Shown piece after piece: positions 30,076-44,122 of a stretch of DNA of 64,000 nt (position 1 is the stretch's first letter; each line of letters opens with the position of its first letter). Source of the DNA: Polychytrium aggregatum (taxonomy: Eukaryota > Chytridiomycota > Chytridiomycetes > Polychytriales). The stretch lies in NCBI RefSeq assembly GCF_025602895.1, contig NW_026516309.1, forward strand, positions 62,001-126,000, written 5' to 3'. The notes beneath the pieces are model-generated. The model had not been told where the DNA came from. It worked only from the letters and a program-made list of their open reading frames with translations, and did not search any database. Made by a program: the position numbers and the translations under genes.

Positions 30076-31644
30076 TCAGGGCCACTTGCCGAGCATTTTG
30101 AGTTGGTTGATGGCATCTTGCCATCCCTGGTCGGCGGACCTGCGATACCAAAAGGCGGCGGTTTCAATGTCTTCGGGGACACCATGCCCATTCTTGTAGC
30201 AGTCACCGAGATGATATTGTCCATATCGATTTCCCTGTTCGGCAGACTCGCGATACCACTCGGCTGCCTTGGCGTAGTCCTGGGTGACTCCGTTTCCATA
30301 GAAGTAGCAGCAACCAACCATATACTGCCCATATGAATGACCTTGGTCAGCCGACTTGCTGTACCACTCGAATCCCTTCTCGCAGCTCTTTGATACACCC
30401 TGGTCATAGTAGAAACTTCCGATCCAGTACTGGCTGTCGCTGTGGCCTTCGTTGGCGAGCTGCTCAAAGATACTCGCTGCCTTCTCCTGGTCCTTCAAAG
30501 TGCCGAATCCACAAGTCAGACACAGAGCCATGAGATGTCTGCAAAGCCATTCACGGTCTGATCCCAGCAGGCATAGATTGAAGAACTTGCGGGATGCGGG
30601 TGAGTTGGATGAGGCTACGTAACCAATCAGGACACCCTCCTCGAGCTCGAACCCATCAGGCTTGTTCTCTCGGATGATCTCGACACCTTTCTGCTCGTCT
30701 CGCTCGGTGCCCCGGCCAAAGTAGTGCATCCAGCCAAGCATGTGGGTGGCGATGGGCTTGATGACTGGGTTGGTAGAGTGGGTGCTGACTTGCTGCCAGT
30801 GGTTGAAGGCGTCGACATCGCTCTGTTCGACACCATGAACGATGAACGAGAACCAGCCACGGAGGAACACCATGTGGAGTCGACCATCGTCACTGCCTTG
30901 GTTTGCAGCCTTGGAATACCACCCAATGGCTGTCGTGTAATCTTGATCGACACCTTCGCCATTCTCATAGCATCGGCCGAGAGCGATTTGGGCCTGAAGG
31001 ATTCCACGTTCAGCAAGACTGCGATAGAGCTCGGCGGCCTTGGTGTGATCCTGGTTGGTTCCAACTCCGCTGCGATAACACTCGGCCAGTTGGAACTGGG
31101 CCATAAAATGATCGGCTTCGGCGGCTTTCTCCATCCGGTAGAAGATTTCTTGCTGGATAGCCACCCGTTCGGAGGGGCCCACAGACCGCCATCCATACAG
31201 AGAGAAGCTCGCTTTCCATGCCAGGAGATACGATGCTGCGGCGTTGCCCTTATCGGCTTGGTCTTCGAGTCAGGATCGGTTGGCTGTCTTTTGATCGTCG
31301 CAGTGCAGCGAGAGGGCAATCTGGTCGCTCGGTGTGAGGCTTATCAGCATCTGTCCATTGAACTGGCACAGCCCCTCCTCCAGACACCAGATATAGAAGC
31401 GATCTAGCTTGGAGCTCAGGAGGGGCTCGGCACGCCTGCACACTCGAAGGAGGGTCTTGACGGTGTTGTGGTCGAGTGCGAGTTGGAAGCTCTCGTTGCA
31501 ACAGATGATGGTGAAGATATCTGGGTTGTGTTCGAGGGAGAGTTTGGCGATATCGGGCATCGACGAGGCTGTTCTGGCTTCAGCTTGGCTATGGTGAGTG
31601 GCAGGTGATGCTGTGGTTGATGCTGGCTCGTTGATGCTGGCCAT
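30076..31644 (-). CDS. SEL1-repeat protein 2 with F-box-like N-terminus, interrupted by one in-frame TGA
   Basis: From ATG 31,644 the frame encodes 'MASINEPASTTASPATHHSQ' and an N-terminal module ('PDIFTIICCNESFQLALDHN', 'TVKTLLRVCRRAEPLL') like that of the two LRR proteins. A TGA at 31,272-31,270 follows. The same frame then continues without further stops ('LEDQADKGNAAASYLL...') through about eight SEL1 repeats ('GFEWYSKSADQGHSYGQY', 'AAEWYRESAEQGNRYGQY') to 'KMLGKWP' at 30,076. Without the stop the product would be about 522 residues. The sequence around the stop reads 'tcctgactcgaa'. It may be a recent nonsense mutation, a sequencing error, or a readthrough stop. SEL1 repeats downstream show no decay. 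Confidence 0.72.
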
Positions 31645-32359
31645 GTTGACGGAGACAGGGAGGGAAGATGAGGGAAGCGAACGAAACTGGCGAGGTCGTT
31701 CGCATTCCCGATGGCCTTCTCTCCACCCCCAACCCAACACCGCCAATCACCGGCGGCCAGCGGTCGTCTGCCATCTTCGGTGGCCATCAACATCCATCCA
31801 CCATGCTTTCGACCCTGCCAGCAAGCTCGTCTTTCATTCAGGCAGCTCTTTGGTTCGCCCCGTTCTCGACAGCGACATTCCTGATCGGCCATTGACAATG
31901 ACAGCGCCGATCGCACCTTAACCCTCCTGGACCAGGATTGTGATCGCAGAGAGCACCAAAGATCGAGGTAGAGACCCGGTCGTCCGGGCCATCCCCTCGT
32001 CACCGGATCGCTCGAGCAAGACACCAGCCAAAGCCCACCTGGCGAGCTGTATTTCCCCGCCGCGCATGGTGCCTCCTTGCCTTTGCTCATCTCTATCGGC
32101 AATCTCGCTCGATTCCGATTTGCTTCCCTCGTATCTGCTGGTTCCTTCCTCAAAGCACCCAATGTCATCGTCGTTTACATGTACGTTCGATGCATGGATG
32201 TATTCTCCCCGGCTTGGGTCTCTGCATTTCTCGTTTGCTAAAGCTCTAGCACGGCGCAACAGCCTCGTTTCTTCGTTTGTCTGCTTCATTCCATTCAACC
32301 GTTTCCCGACTCGTCTATCCACAGCAAGCAAGTCGCCGGCCAGTCCGCTTCCAAAGCCC
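31645..32359. other. Intergenic region between divergent genes
   Basis: Shared upstream region of SEL1 gene 2 (minus) and the SPRY gene (plus). Both strands are open in several frames, but nothing resembles a known domain. The A/T- and C/T-rich run at about 32,220-32,300 is the probable core promoter and leader of the SPRY gene. Confidence 0.45.
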
Positions 32360-33296
32360 ATGGACTCGTTTGCCATCATCACCAACCATCACAAAGAGGC
32401 CCAGAGCTTCCGAAAGCAGTTTCCGCCCTCCAGCAACCAATTCCCAACCTCCGAGCAGGTCGAGCAGATCAAGCAGGCCGGGCTCATCGACGCATACCAG
32501 CTCATCACCGATCCCGCCTTCTTGGACGTCAGCTTCTATAGCTTCGACCAGGTGGTCTTCTCGGCCAGTGACCAGGATCGCACTTGTATTAGCCGGTGTC
32601 CCCTGATGCCCCTGCCGGGCCATGTCTACTGCTACTTTGAGGCCGAGGTGGTCATGCCGGACGACCTGCCCCTCGACGCAGCGATTTCGATCGGGCTGGT
32701 GGCCAATCCATATCCCCTGTTCCGGTTGGCCGGCGCCGACCCGTCGTCAACCAGCTACGTTCGGTGAGTCTCGAGGGTGTCCGTCTTGAGCCGCCCCGTC
32801 AAGCAATTGGATGGTTGCTCGCCGACTGGACAAGCACATCCATGCTCACACCACCACCCCCTCCATGTCTTCGTCATGCAGAAACGGAGAGATTCTCTCG
32901 AACGGAACGTTCATGCGAAGAGGACTCCCAACTTTCACCACCCGGACGACCGTCGGCTGCGGATACGACCCAGAGCTTGGACTGGGTATGGTTCCGGAGA
33001 AGCACTGGGACAGCGACGCACCAACAACCGACTCCTCGCCTGTGCTGCATCTCTAACTCCTTCCATCTTTCCTCATTTATCCGGCAGTGTTCTTCACCAA
33101 CAACGGCCGACTCGTGTCGTACTTCCTCTGTCCGGACCAGCGGGCTTATCATGCAGCCGTCAGTGCCAACCAGCCGTGTGTTTTGCAAGTCAACTTTGGC
33201 ATGAACCCGTTCTGCTACAATCTCAAGGATGAGCTCATGGCCAGGATGGTTGACAAGCCGCCCAGTTATGACGCTGCCATGTCCCAGCCCCAGTGA
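32360..33296 (+). CDS. SPRY-domain protein with C-terminal PPSY motif (SSH4/EAR1-like)
   Basis: Three exons (32360-32763, 32882-32985, 33088-33296) joined in phase give 238 residues. The SPRY/B30.2 core is visible as 'HVYCYFEAEV', 'AAISIGLVANPYPLFRLAG', 'TTVGCGYDPELGL' joining 'VFFTNNGRLV', and 'PCVLQVNFGMNPF'. Near the end is 'DKPPSYDAAM', a PPxY motif at residues 227-230 that binds WW domains of NEDD4/Rsp5 ubiquitin ligases. In yeast, SSH4 and EAR1 combine a SPRY domain and PPxY motifs to bring Rsp5 to vacuolar and endosomal cargo. Unlike those proteins, no transmembrane helix is visible here. It could therefore be a soluble adaptor. Confidence 0.75.
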
Positions 33297-33769
33297 ACCT
33301 GAATGCAAATGTATCTGAACCTCTGCGACTCCATCCCTTCAAAGAGCGACCCTCGGGCCCTCCGCAGTGCCTGCATTCCAGAGCCCGTTGTCGTCAAAGT
33401 CTCCTCCCGAATGCACCTCCGTGCAACTGCCAACTCTGCTTCCTCTTGCCCTCCGTCCCGCTCGATCCGTCCCGCTCGATCCGTGTCGGTTGTCTTGTCT
33501 TTATTCTCTTATGCCTTGCATCTCTCGCAAACTTCATGTTCTCGCTCTCTATGGTCTTGCGACTTTCTTGGCTGAACAACCGACCACCGCGACATCAAAA
33601 GAAAAGAGGGGAAAAAAGGAGGGGGAGTGAAAGTGAGGGAGAGAGATCGGGGGGGGTGGAGGCAGCGGGCAAAATATCCAGAGTACACATGCTCTGGACC
33701 CGACTGATAAGACTTTCGGGGAAATCGGAATCTCGGAATGTTGAGAGTTGAGGATCGGGGAGGGAATGC
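33297..33769. other. Intergenic region between convergent genes
   Basis: Holds the 3' UTRs of the SPRY gene and of the MAP kinase. A purine-rich run (about 33,595-33,665, 'gaaaagaggggaaaaaagga') stands out. No gene seen. Confidence 0.5.
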
Positions 33770-36742
<2,973 letters not shown>

Positions 36743-37440
36743 TGCCGCGAGATCTGGGTACAGCCAGCGAGCGTAGCAGGGAGTTTTGGCGCATGGGCAT
36801 ACGGTGAGAAGAGAAAATAGCTTCGCCCCTCGCTTCAGTCACGCATCTGCGCTGCAAGGCCGCCGGTGCTGCCCCTGCATCTCGCTTGGTCGCGGCCATT
36901 TGCTTCTCGGAGCATCGCCTCGGAGCGTCGCCTCGGCGCGCCGCCTGCGCGGTCGGGCAAGCTGCTCCACTTACCAGGCTGCTTGTAGGCACGGAGAAGG
37001 TTGGATCTGCAGGCGCAGGTGTGCCGGCGGTATTGACGAGACCGCAGTGGTAGCGTGGGAAAGGCGAGGGCTGTCGGCCAAGCGCAAGGGCACGGTGACG
37101 GCAGGCAAGGAAGGGTGATTGGAGACGATCACGTGGACACGGCCGCGAAAACGCAGAGGCGAGGCCGAGAGACGGGCGGGAGCGGCCCTCGGCAGAGCGA
37201 GAGCATGCTGCGAGAAGGCGACGAGTGTCGCGTGTGTGTGTGTGCTGATCATCCAAGAGAAAGCGCAAACGGCTGCGAGGGAAACGGCTTCTCTCCCAAC
37301 TGCACAGGACCACGCTGGATACGACGGCGATCGACAGAGGAGAGGTGCGACCGAGCTGATTGGGAGAACAAAGCAGCATTCAAAGACACCATCGCAACCG
37401 ACAGACGAGCGCACGTCCGCAAGCGAGCGAGCAGTCCACC
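36743..37440. other. Upstream region of the MAP kinase, no firm gene
   Basis: Both strands are open here. On the minus strand a possible exon ends at a GTAAGT donor near 36,968 ('PADPTFSVPTSSL'), but nothing homologous precedes or follows it. It is left unassigned. Confidence 0.35.
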
Positions 37441-38023
37441 AAGCACCTTCGGACCACACCTGCCAGACAATGTGCCGATCCTTCCGAGGCCCGATGCCGG
37501 GCCGATCCCGAGCATCTGCGCACCTGAATCGAGGCTGCGGCTTCACCGCACCGCCAACGACATCGTTTTCAGCACGGCCACCATCCACCGCGACACCGTC
37601 GGCGTCCGCAGCCTCGGCGTCGTCGTTTGCGAGAGAGTTCGGATCATCGCCGGCTTCACACGGCACTCCACGATGCGTACCGACGGGATGCCGCACTTCC
37701 AATGTAATGCTGTGCGGGCTGGCTGGCTGGGTGCTGGATGGTGTGGGGCTGCATCGGGACTGCGAATGGCGGGTCTCTGGGCCGTGCAGAAACGGAACTG
37801 GAGCGAGGGAGACGGACCAGACCAAGGCACCATCCGGGCGAGCCAAGGTCTCGAGACGGCGATGCACTCCATTGCCTTGCACTAATCACGAGCACCCCAT
37901 TGCCTCTCTGGCCCACAGACCCTCTCCTCGACTCTCGGTGTCGCCGATCTGGTGCCAAAAGCCAGAGGAATCTTTGCCCAGCTGACCCTGAGCGGCTACG
38001 GCGAAACAGGACCAGATCACTAG
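37441..38023 (+). CDS. Possible small gene of unknown function (two exons or more)
   Basis: A plus-strand segment reads 'LRLHRTANDIVFSTATIHRD' and continues 'VGVRSLGVVVCERVRIIAG' up to about 37,703, where a GTAATG donor is available. After an acceptor at 37,917-37,918 ('cccacag') a second segment reads 'TLSSTLGVADLVPKARGIFA', then 'QLTLSGYGETGPDH' and a TAG at 38,021-38,023. Both pieces have protein-like composition. The exact splice phase and start could not be settled and no family was recognised, so this is tentative. Confidence 0.3.
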
Positions 38024-39024
38024 CGCCTGTATGAGGTGGCAGAGACCTCGGGGAGCCTGCACAAGCCAATAAACACCGTCGATCGACAGAAACCAGCCGG
38101 ACAGCATGTGTCGTGTGTATTGGAGCGGCAACGGCCCGGGGAGCCGGAGCGAGGGAGGGGAGGGTGCGGCGACATGGCCAGCGACCGAGAGATCTGCCCA
38201 AGGGACTCTGGGCGAGCCGCGGGCGGCAGCATCCCAGAGGCCCTCCGGCAACGAGTTCCAAAAATTGCCCATCGCAAAGTAGTCGATGGGACGCGAGGTG
38301 TGCCCAATGATTCAGGGTTTGGCAGTGCTTACTCTCAGTCGACCTTCACGGACTAAGCCTGTCACCTCGGGAAAGAGACGGGTGGACAGCCATCGGCAGA
38401 GACGGAAGGACGGGCTTTTATAGGCGGGGCTGTGTGGCGCGTGGCTTGGCAGGTGCGTTGTCGGAATGAACAACCTGTCCATGATCGATCCGCATGACTG
38501 GCGGTGTGGTTGGCCTTGGGCAGATCTCATGGAATGCCTCGCAGAGTATATCGCAGAGTACACCGTGGAGTATATCATGGAGTATATCATGAGTATATCA
38601 TGGAGTATATCGTGGTGTATATCGTGGAATACCTCATGAAGCAAGGGTGTAGATGTCCATCGAGTCCACAGGGCTATCCAGACATGCGATCCGCGTGGCA
38701 TTCAAGCGCATCAATCAAACGCCAGGTCGCCCCACGGCATTCCATGAGCGCCGCCATCGATGGCAATCGCATTGGATCGTTAACAGCCGTTGCGTCGGCC
38801 CATCGCCGCTGTCGTTACCGGTGCTCAGCGCCGGCAGGCTCGTCGTGGGCTGTGTGTCTATCCATCCCATCGATCGGCCCACCGCTCGCTTCGCCCTTGG
38901 CACGCTGCCCCCGCTGCCCGCGTTGCATTTCTTGGCTCCCTCGATGGACCCTGGCCGACCTCCCGCTCTCCATCTTGCGCCTCTCCCCGGCTCGTCCCAT
39001 CCGTCGAGCTGCCCTGCTTCTGCC
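38024..39024. other. Intergenic region upstream of VPS5
   Basis: No gene supported. It holds the 12-base minisatellite at 38,540-38,636, and the promoter and leader of VPS5 (an in-frame upstream ATG lies at 38,944). Confidence 0.5.
38540..38636. repeat. 12-base minisatellite upstream of VPS5
   Basis: About eight units of 'catggagtatat' with variants (cgcagagtatat, cgtggtgtatat), one of them shortened by a base. The A/T-rich unit stands out from the GC-rich surroundings. Confidence 0.9.
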
Positions 39025-41703
39025 ATGGACGAGCAAGACATCCTCTCAAGCTCCGTGTGGGAGGACTACCGGCCCTCTCCGCCTGCATCGTCCAACATCC
39101 ATGTCTCGCTGCACTCGGTCGACTCGGGCTCCCAGATCTTTGGGGAACCCCCGCTGCCATCGTCGAGCCAGGGCCTGAACGAGTCTGCATCCGCCGCCGA
39201 CGGTGCCGTCTTTGCTTCGACCGAGGATCTCGCCGAGCCCAGCACCATCGCAAGACGAGCCGAGTCCTTCTCGGCCTTCCAGACAGACCAGCCCGAGTCA
39301 TCGGTGTTTTCGTCCTCTGCCTCGCTCGTCGAGCCTCAGTCGATCCAGCATCGGACCGAATCGCTGTCTGCGTTCGTCGTCGATGACCAGCCTGCTCACC
39401 CCGGCAATGGGATGCAGGCCGTGGCTTCTGTCTTTGACTCGAATGAAGAGCTCGTCGACCACCAGTCGGCCTCCGTGCTCAAGTCCGAGTCTCTCTCAGC
39501 CTTTGCGGGCCAGCCGTCCGAGGCCATCTACGAGTCCACCGAGGATCTCAAGGACCTGCCGCCGGACCACCAGAGCTCCGAGTCGCTCTCGGCATTTGCA
39601 ACTGGGGCCGATGCCCGCACTTCTGCTTTCTCATCCACTCATGATTTGGTCGAGCCAACAACCATCGCCACTCTCACCGAGACCTTTTCGGCGTTTGATC
39701 TGGCTCGCAGCAGCGACAACGTCTTTGACTCGACCACGAGCCTTCCCGAGCCCGCTGGTGCTTCCCGCACCGACTCGTTCTCAGCCTTCGATGTCTCCAA
39801 AGACCAGCCCGTTTTTGCATCGACGCAGAGTCTCAGGGAACGCGACCCTTCTCCCGCACCAATCTTTGACGATCCGCTGCAGGCCTTCTCGACGACAGCT
39901 GCAGCAAAGTACCATCCCCAAGCCGATCCCTGGATCCGCGACGATGCCCTTCTCGATGATCCGCTCTCGGCCCACACGCTTGGGTCGAATGCGGACAGGC
40001 ACTCGCCCACCAACCCCTCCTCTCACATCACTGCTGGCCTCGACAAGCTCCTGGATCCTCTCCGATCAAGTGTCGTCGACTCGCCTCTGCATCTGCACAG
40101 CGGGGCTTCGGGTGAACCGGCCCGCGCCATTCCTGCTACCGGGCAGCTGCACGGCGCCAGGCTCTCCGAAGGTCGAGAACAGCACGGTGTCCCATCGTCG
40201 TTTGTCTCCGATGCTGCCTCGATCACTCCAATTGCTCCATCGGACCGGGATGGCCGACGTTCCGAAGACGACGTTAGCGTCCACGAGACCGATCCCTTGG
40301 GCATCAACACACGCGCGGCCAAGTTTGTCTATGACGATAGCTTTTACGCCCATGCTTCGTCGACAGCCAGAGCGCCGGGCCCAAAGGTATATGGCATGGA
40401 TTAGACCCTTGTCGCAGCGATTGACTGCTGGGGGAATATCAACAAGGGAGGGGGATTCATGGAGCCGGATGTTGGTGCCACGTACTTGATGATAGCATCA
40501 AATATCGCTCGCTTGAATGTGAGCTCAGAGCAGCCCGCGATGATATGTGCAGCCATATTTCTCGGCGCAGTGGGGTGTGGGTTCAAAACAGGGGGGCAGC
40601 AGAGCTTACCTCACCGCTGTGACGACTGAACACCCCAGGACCCTCCGCGATCGGCCTATGGCGATACAGCGATACCGCAAGAAGCTTCTCCCAAGCGGCC
40701 TGATGGAAACGGCTACAGCTACGAGGTATCAGTCGGAGAGCCCCAAAAGGTGGGCGATGCCATCAACCCTCACATGATATACAAGGTTCGCACCAAGGTA
40801 AACGACAATGCGTGAGCACTTTGGCGTGATGCACTCGGCCCGTGCTGGCGACAGTTCTGTACGGTCAAGCAGCGTGTCGTCCACCGGAATAGACGATAGC
40901 CGTGGAGCACATCGCGTACGTTCCGAGCAGCGTCATTTGGCGAGCAGCTCACTGATGCCAACTGGATCCCAGACCAACGACCCAGCCTTCCGAAACGCCG
41001 AGTTCAGCGTCTCGCGACGTTACCGCGACTTTCTGTGGCTCTACAACCAACTCGTGAATCGGTACCCCGGAGCCATTGTCCCGCCTGTGCCCGAGAAGCA
41101 CGCACTCGGTGAGTCCTCAAGGGCACTTGCAATCCGAGAGCTTCGTCGCTCACGAGCCCGAGTGGATCAAACCGATAGCTTACCAACCGCCCGCCACCCT
41201 CCACGCCTTTTATGATTGCGCACGCCCAGGCCGTTTCCAGGACGAATTGGTCGAGATGCGCCGGTCTTCGTTTGAGCGCTCGCTCCGCAAAATGGTCAAC
41301 CATTCGATTCTCCAAAACGATCAGGACTTGCGTATATTCTTGGAGTCGGAGACGTTTGTGCACGACGTAAGTTGCAAATGCATGGCGAAAAGGTGTGAGC
41401 GGACGAATAAGTGCGGGCGAATCAGTCAGTCAATGTGGAGGACGGCGTGGGAGAGGGGAGGGGAAAACAAGCCGCCAACTTCCACATCATTTGTTGGTCC
41501 CACTGAACCTCAAGGTCACCCAAAAGAAGAGGGAAGAGTCCAAGGGATTTATGGGATTTTTGGGCGATGCCATGACCAATGCAAGCCAAACCTTTGTGAA
41601 GTACGTCGAAGTTGATCAGGTACGATCTCAGTCCATTTGCCGCCTGCTATCCGAGGCGCTCAAAGACGACCCGGCTTGGGGCGCGGCACACTCCCCTACA
41701 GCT

Positions 41704-41774
<71 letters not shown>

Positions 41775-43207
41775 TTAATCGCGCACAATCGCCGCTGGCA
41801 TTTTCCTCGATGCTACCTTTGATTGTAACCCAACCCGATGGACTGCAAACACTACCATTGTCGTGGCTATCGGCTACCATCGCAGTGGTTTGAGGATAAG
41901 AAACGACAGCTGGACATTCTCGAAACTCAGCTACGCTCAATGTCCAGAGCACTCGAGGCTTTGGTGAAGCAAAGGAAAGGTATCGCAGGCGTCACGCATG
42001 CTCGAGCGGACTGTTGCGACCTGGACGACTCGCTCTCGTTGTGTCGCAGTGGAGGATGGGTCTGTTCGAAGCACGCAGAACCGATCACGCTTGACTACGG
42101 CATAGTCGGTAACTTGGCTCTGAGCCCCAGAATCTCACTCAAACTCCGTATATGCCATACCACCACCCGACACAGAGATTGGCGCAGCCATGTCTGAGTA
42201 CGGCGAGAGCTTTGCCTCTGTCAGCAAGATCGACAGCAGTCGGCCCATCTCGCATAACATCCTGTTGATCGGCAACATATACAAGCAAGTCAAGGAAATC
42301 TATGATCGACAGGTGTGGAAGGATAGAGAGGGCCATTCATCCGCGCACAGCAGGTGGAATTCTCGTGTGGCGGATCCGGCCCGAGAGACACTGGATCGAC
42401 TGCGCTGAGTAGATGGATGGCCATGCGTAACTACATTCCCTTGAGTAGCAATCAGGGATTTCGGGTGGAGTATCGCTCTGACTGATCACTCTGATTGCCC
42501 GCTTCGCCGATGGCGGCACTTCAACAGGCAAAGCATGATATCAACCATCTTGTCATTGTCGTCGAGGAGTACATTTTGACCATGGGATCGGTCAAGGTAG
42601 GATCGAGACTGTGGGTGACTGGCGACAGTCCAAGGACCCACCTGCCGACGGGACTCATCTGCAACAAACCGGCAGATGCGCTTCTCAAGACGTGCCCACC
42701 CTGTCGCCATGCTTTTGCTCCGTCCCGTTCCTCACAGCTTGTCGCTACTCTTTGCTTCCAGACGGCGTTTGCTGCTCGCAGCCGGGCCTATTCGCACTGG
42801 CAGACATTCGAACAGCAATACTACCGCAAACAGGATGCTCTCGAGAAGCAGCGTGGGGCCAGCAAGCTCCGGTCAGACAAGATCCAGCAGGCGCAGAGCG
42901 AGCTGCTCGAGGTCGAGAAGCAGACGCGCCAGGCCAAGACTGAGTTCGAGACCATCTCGGCTCGGCTTCGGGCTGAACTGGAGTACCTTGACCAGGAAAA
43001 GATTGCCGACTTTGCCCAGGCGCTGCGGCTTTATCTCAGGTCGCTCCTGGAGAGCCACCAGGAGGTGAGTCGAGTCGAGTCGGTGCCGGTCGAGTTGGTT
43101 CGCTGCGCTGCTGAGCCGCTGAGCCGCTAACCTCGACAATGGACATGCTGCTTCTGTAGATCCAGCGACTTTGGGAGTCGTATTTCGCCTCGGCTGTCCC
43201 GATATAG
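39025..43207 (+). CDS. VPS5: VPS5/SNX1-type sorting nexin (retromer SNX-BAR)
   Basis: Exon 1 (39025-40386) encodes a long disordered N-terminus starting 'MDEQDILSSSVWED'. Exon 2 (40639-40797) opens the PX domain ('YSYEVSVGEPQKVGDAINPH', 'MIYKVRTK'). It continues with 'NAEFSVSRRYRDFLWLYNQL' and 'PPVPEKHAL', then 'FQDELVEMRRSSFERSLRKM' and 'QDLRIFLESETF'. The BAR domain follows in several exons: 'WFEDKKRQLDILETQLRSMS', 'HNILLIGNIYKQVKEIYDRQ', 'HWQTFEQQYYRKQDALEKQR', ending in 'LWESYFASAVPI' at 43,207. Vps5 pairs with Vps17 to bend endosomal membrane in the retromer pathway. The N-terminus contains six or more copies of an 'ESxSAF' repeat, which I do not know from other Vps5 proteins. Confidence 0.88.
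41702..41776. repeat. Hexanucleotide (tcctgc)n repeat in a VPS5 intron
   Basis: About twelve perfect units of 'tcctgc' lie in the intron between the exon ending 'KYVEVDQ' and the exon beginning 'WFEDKKRQ'. Confidence 0.95.
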
Positions 43208-44122
43208 CCTCCTGGGTTGGTCGACATGGACAGAACACAAGCCGCATGTGTCTCCATTTCTGCCTCAGGCAATGCAAACCACAGCGACAGCAGCAATGAT
43301 AGAAACAGCGACGATGGTGCCAGAGCGTACCAAACACGACTCGGACTTTGGTCACAGTACCCGCAACAAACGGACCAATAGCCCCCCCCTTCCGTTCCAC
43401 TATTGGTGGCAACTCTCTTCCCTGAATACATCCATGTTCATCCAGGGTATCCATCAGCAGCCACGGAGGAATCTATCACCTCCGATATCCTTCTTGATTG
43501 GAGTCATGGCAAGGGATTTGCCTTCATCCACAGAGCACTAGCTTTCATGCAACGGAGTCACAGCAACTGTGGGGCACGCAACATGATCATCGTCTTGAAA
43601 TCGGTAACGAAGAGTCCGGAGCAACTCAAGGTCACCACGACGAATCCTTCCACGTTGGGAATGGCCACTGTTGATTCTCTGGTGGACAATCTGCGGGATT
43701 TCAGTCGTCTTGAGTGACTCCACATCCAGAGCGTGCCAGTCCAGGCGACTATCAAGCTCAGGCGATCTACACTCCAATTCGATCACTCTGTCGCATCAGT
43801 AGTCCTGTCGCTGTCCACAAGTACTCGCAACCAGCACTGACACCAGACGAAAGAGTCGCATGGAGAATCCAAGATGGCTGTGATATTGACCAGGACAGAC
43901 AGTCAATTGCCCACAGGGCGACTGGGGCGACATCGGGGTATGTGGACGGGGTGAGAGTGGGACACATCGGCAAGCTCTGGATGTCGTGCACAGACTCCGA
44001 GGCGATAGTTCAGGAATGTGTGTCAGGGAGATGTGAAGCACCGTGCAAGTGAAGGACCATGGCTGTGCATGGGATGCACCATGAATGGCACTGCCAAACA
44101 TGCAGTGACCTCCATCACCGAG
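43208..44122. other. Intergenic region between convergent genes
   Basis: Between the stops of VPS5 and the NRPS-like gene. A 104-codon open frame at 43,403-43,717 on the plus strand lacks an ATG at its start and matches nothing recognised. No gene is called. Confidence 0.45.

Noticed and set aside
41637-41822. Frame with a long poly-leucine run
   Set aside because: It is the translation of the (tcctgc)n repeat inside a VPS5 intron.
43403-43717. 104-codon plus-strand frame after VPS5
   Set aside because: It starts with TTG, has no splice partner and no recognisable domain; kept only as a remark.
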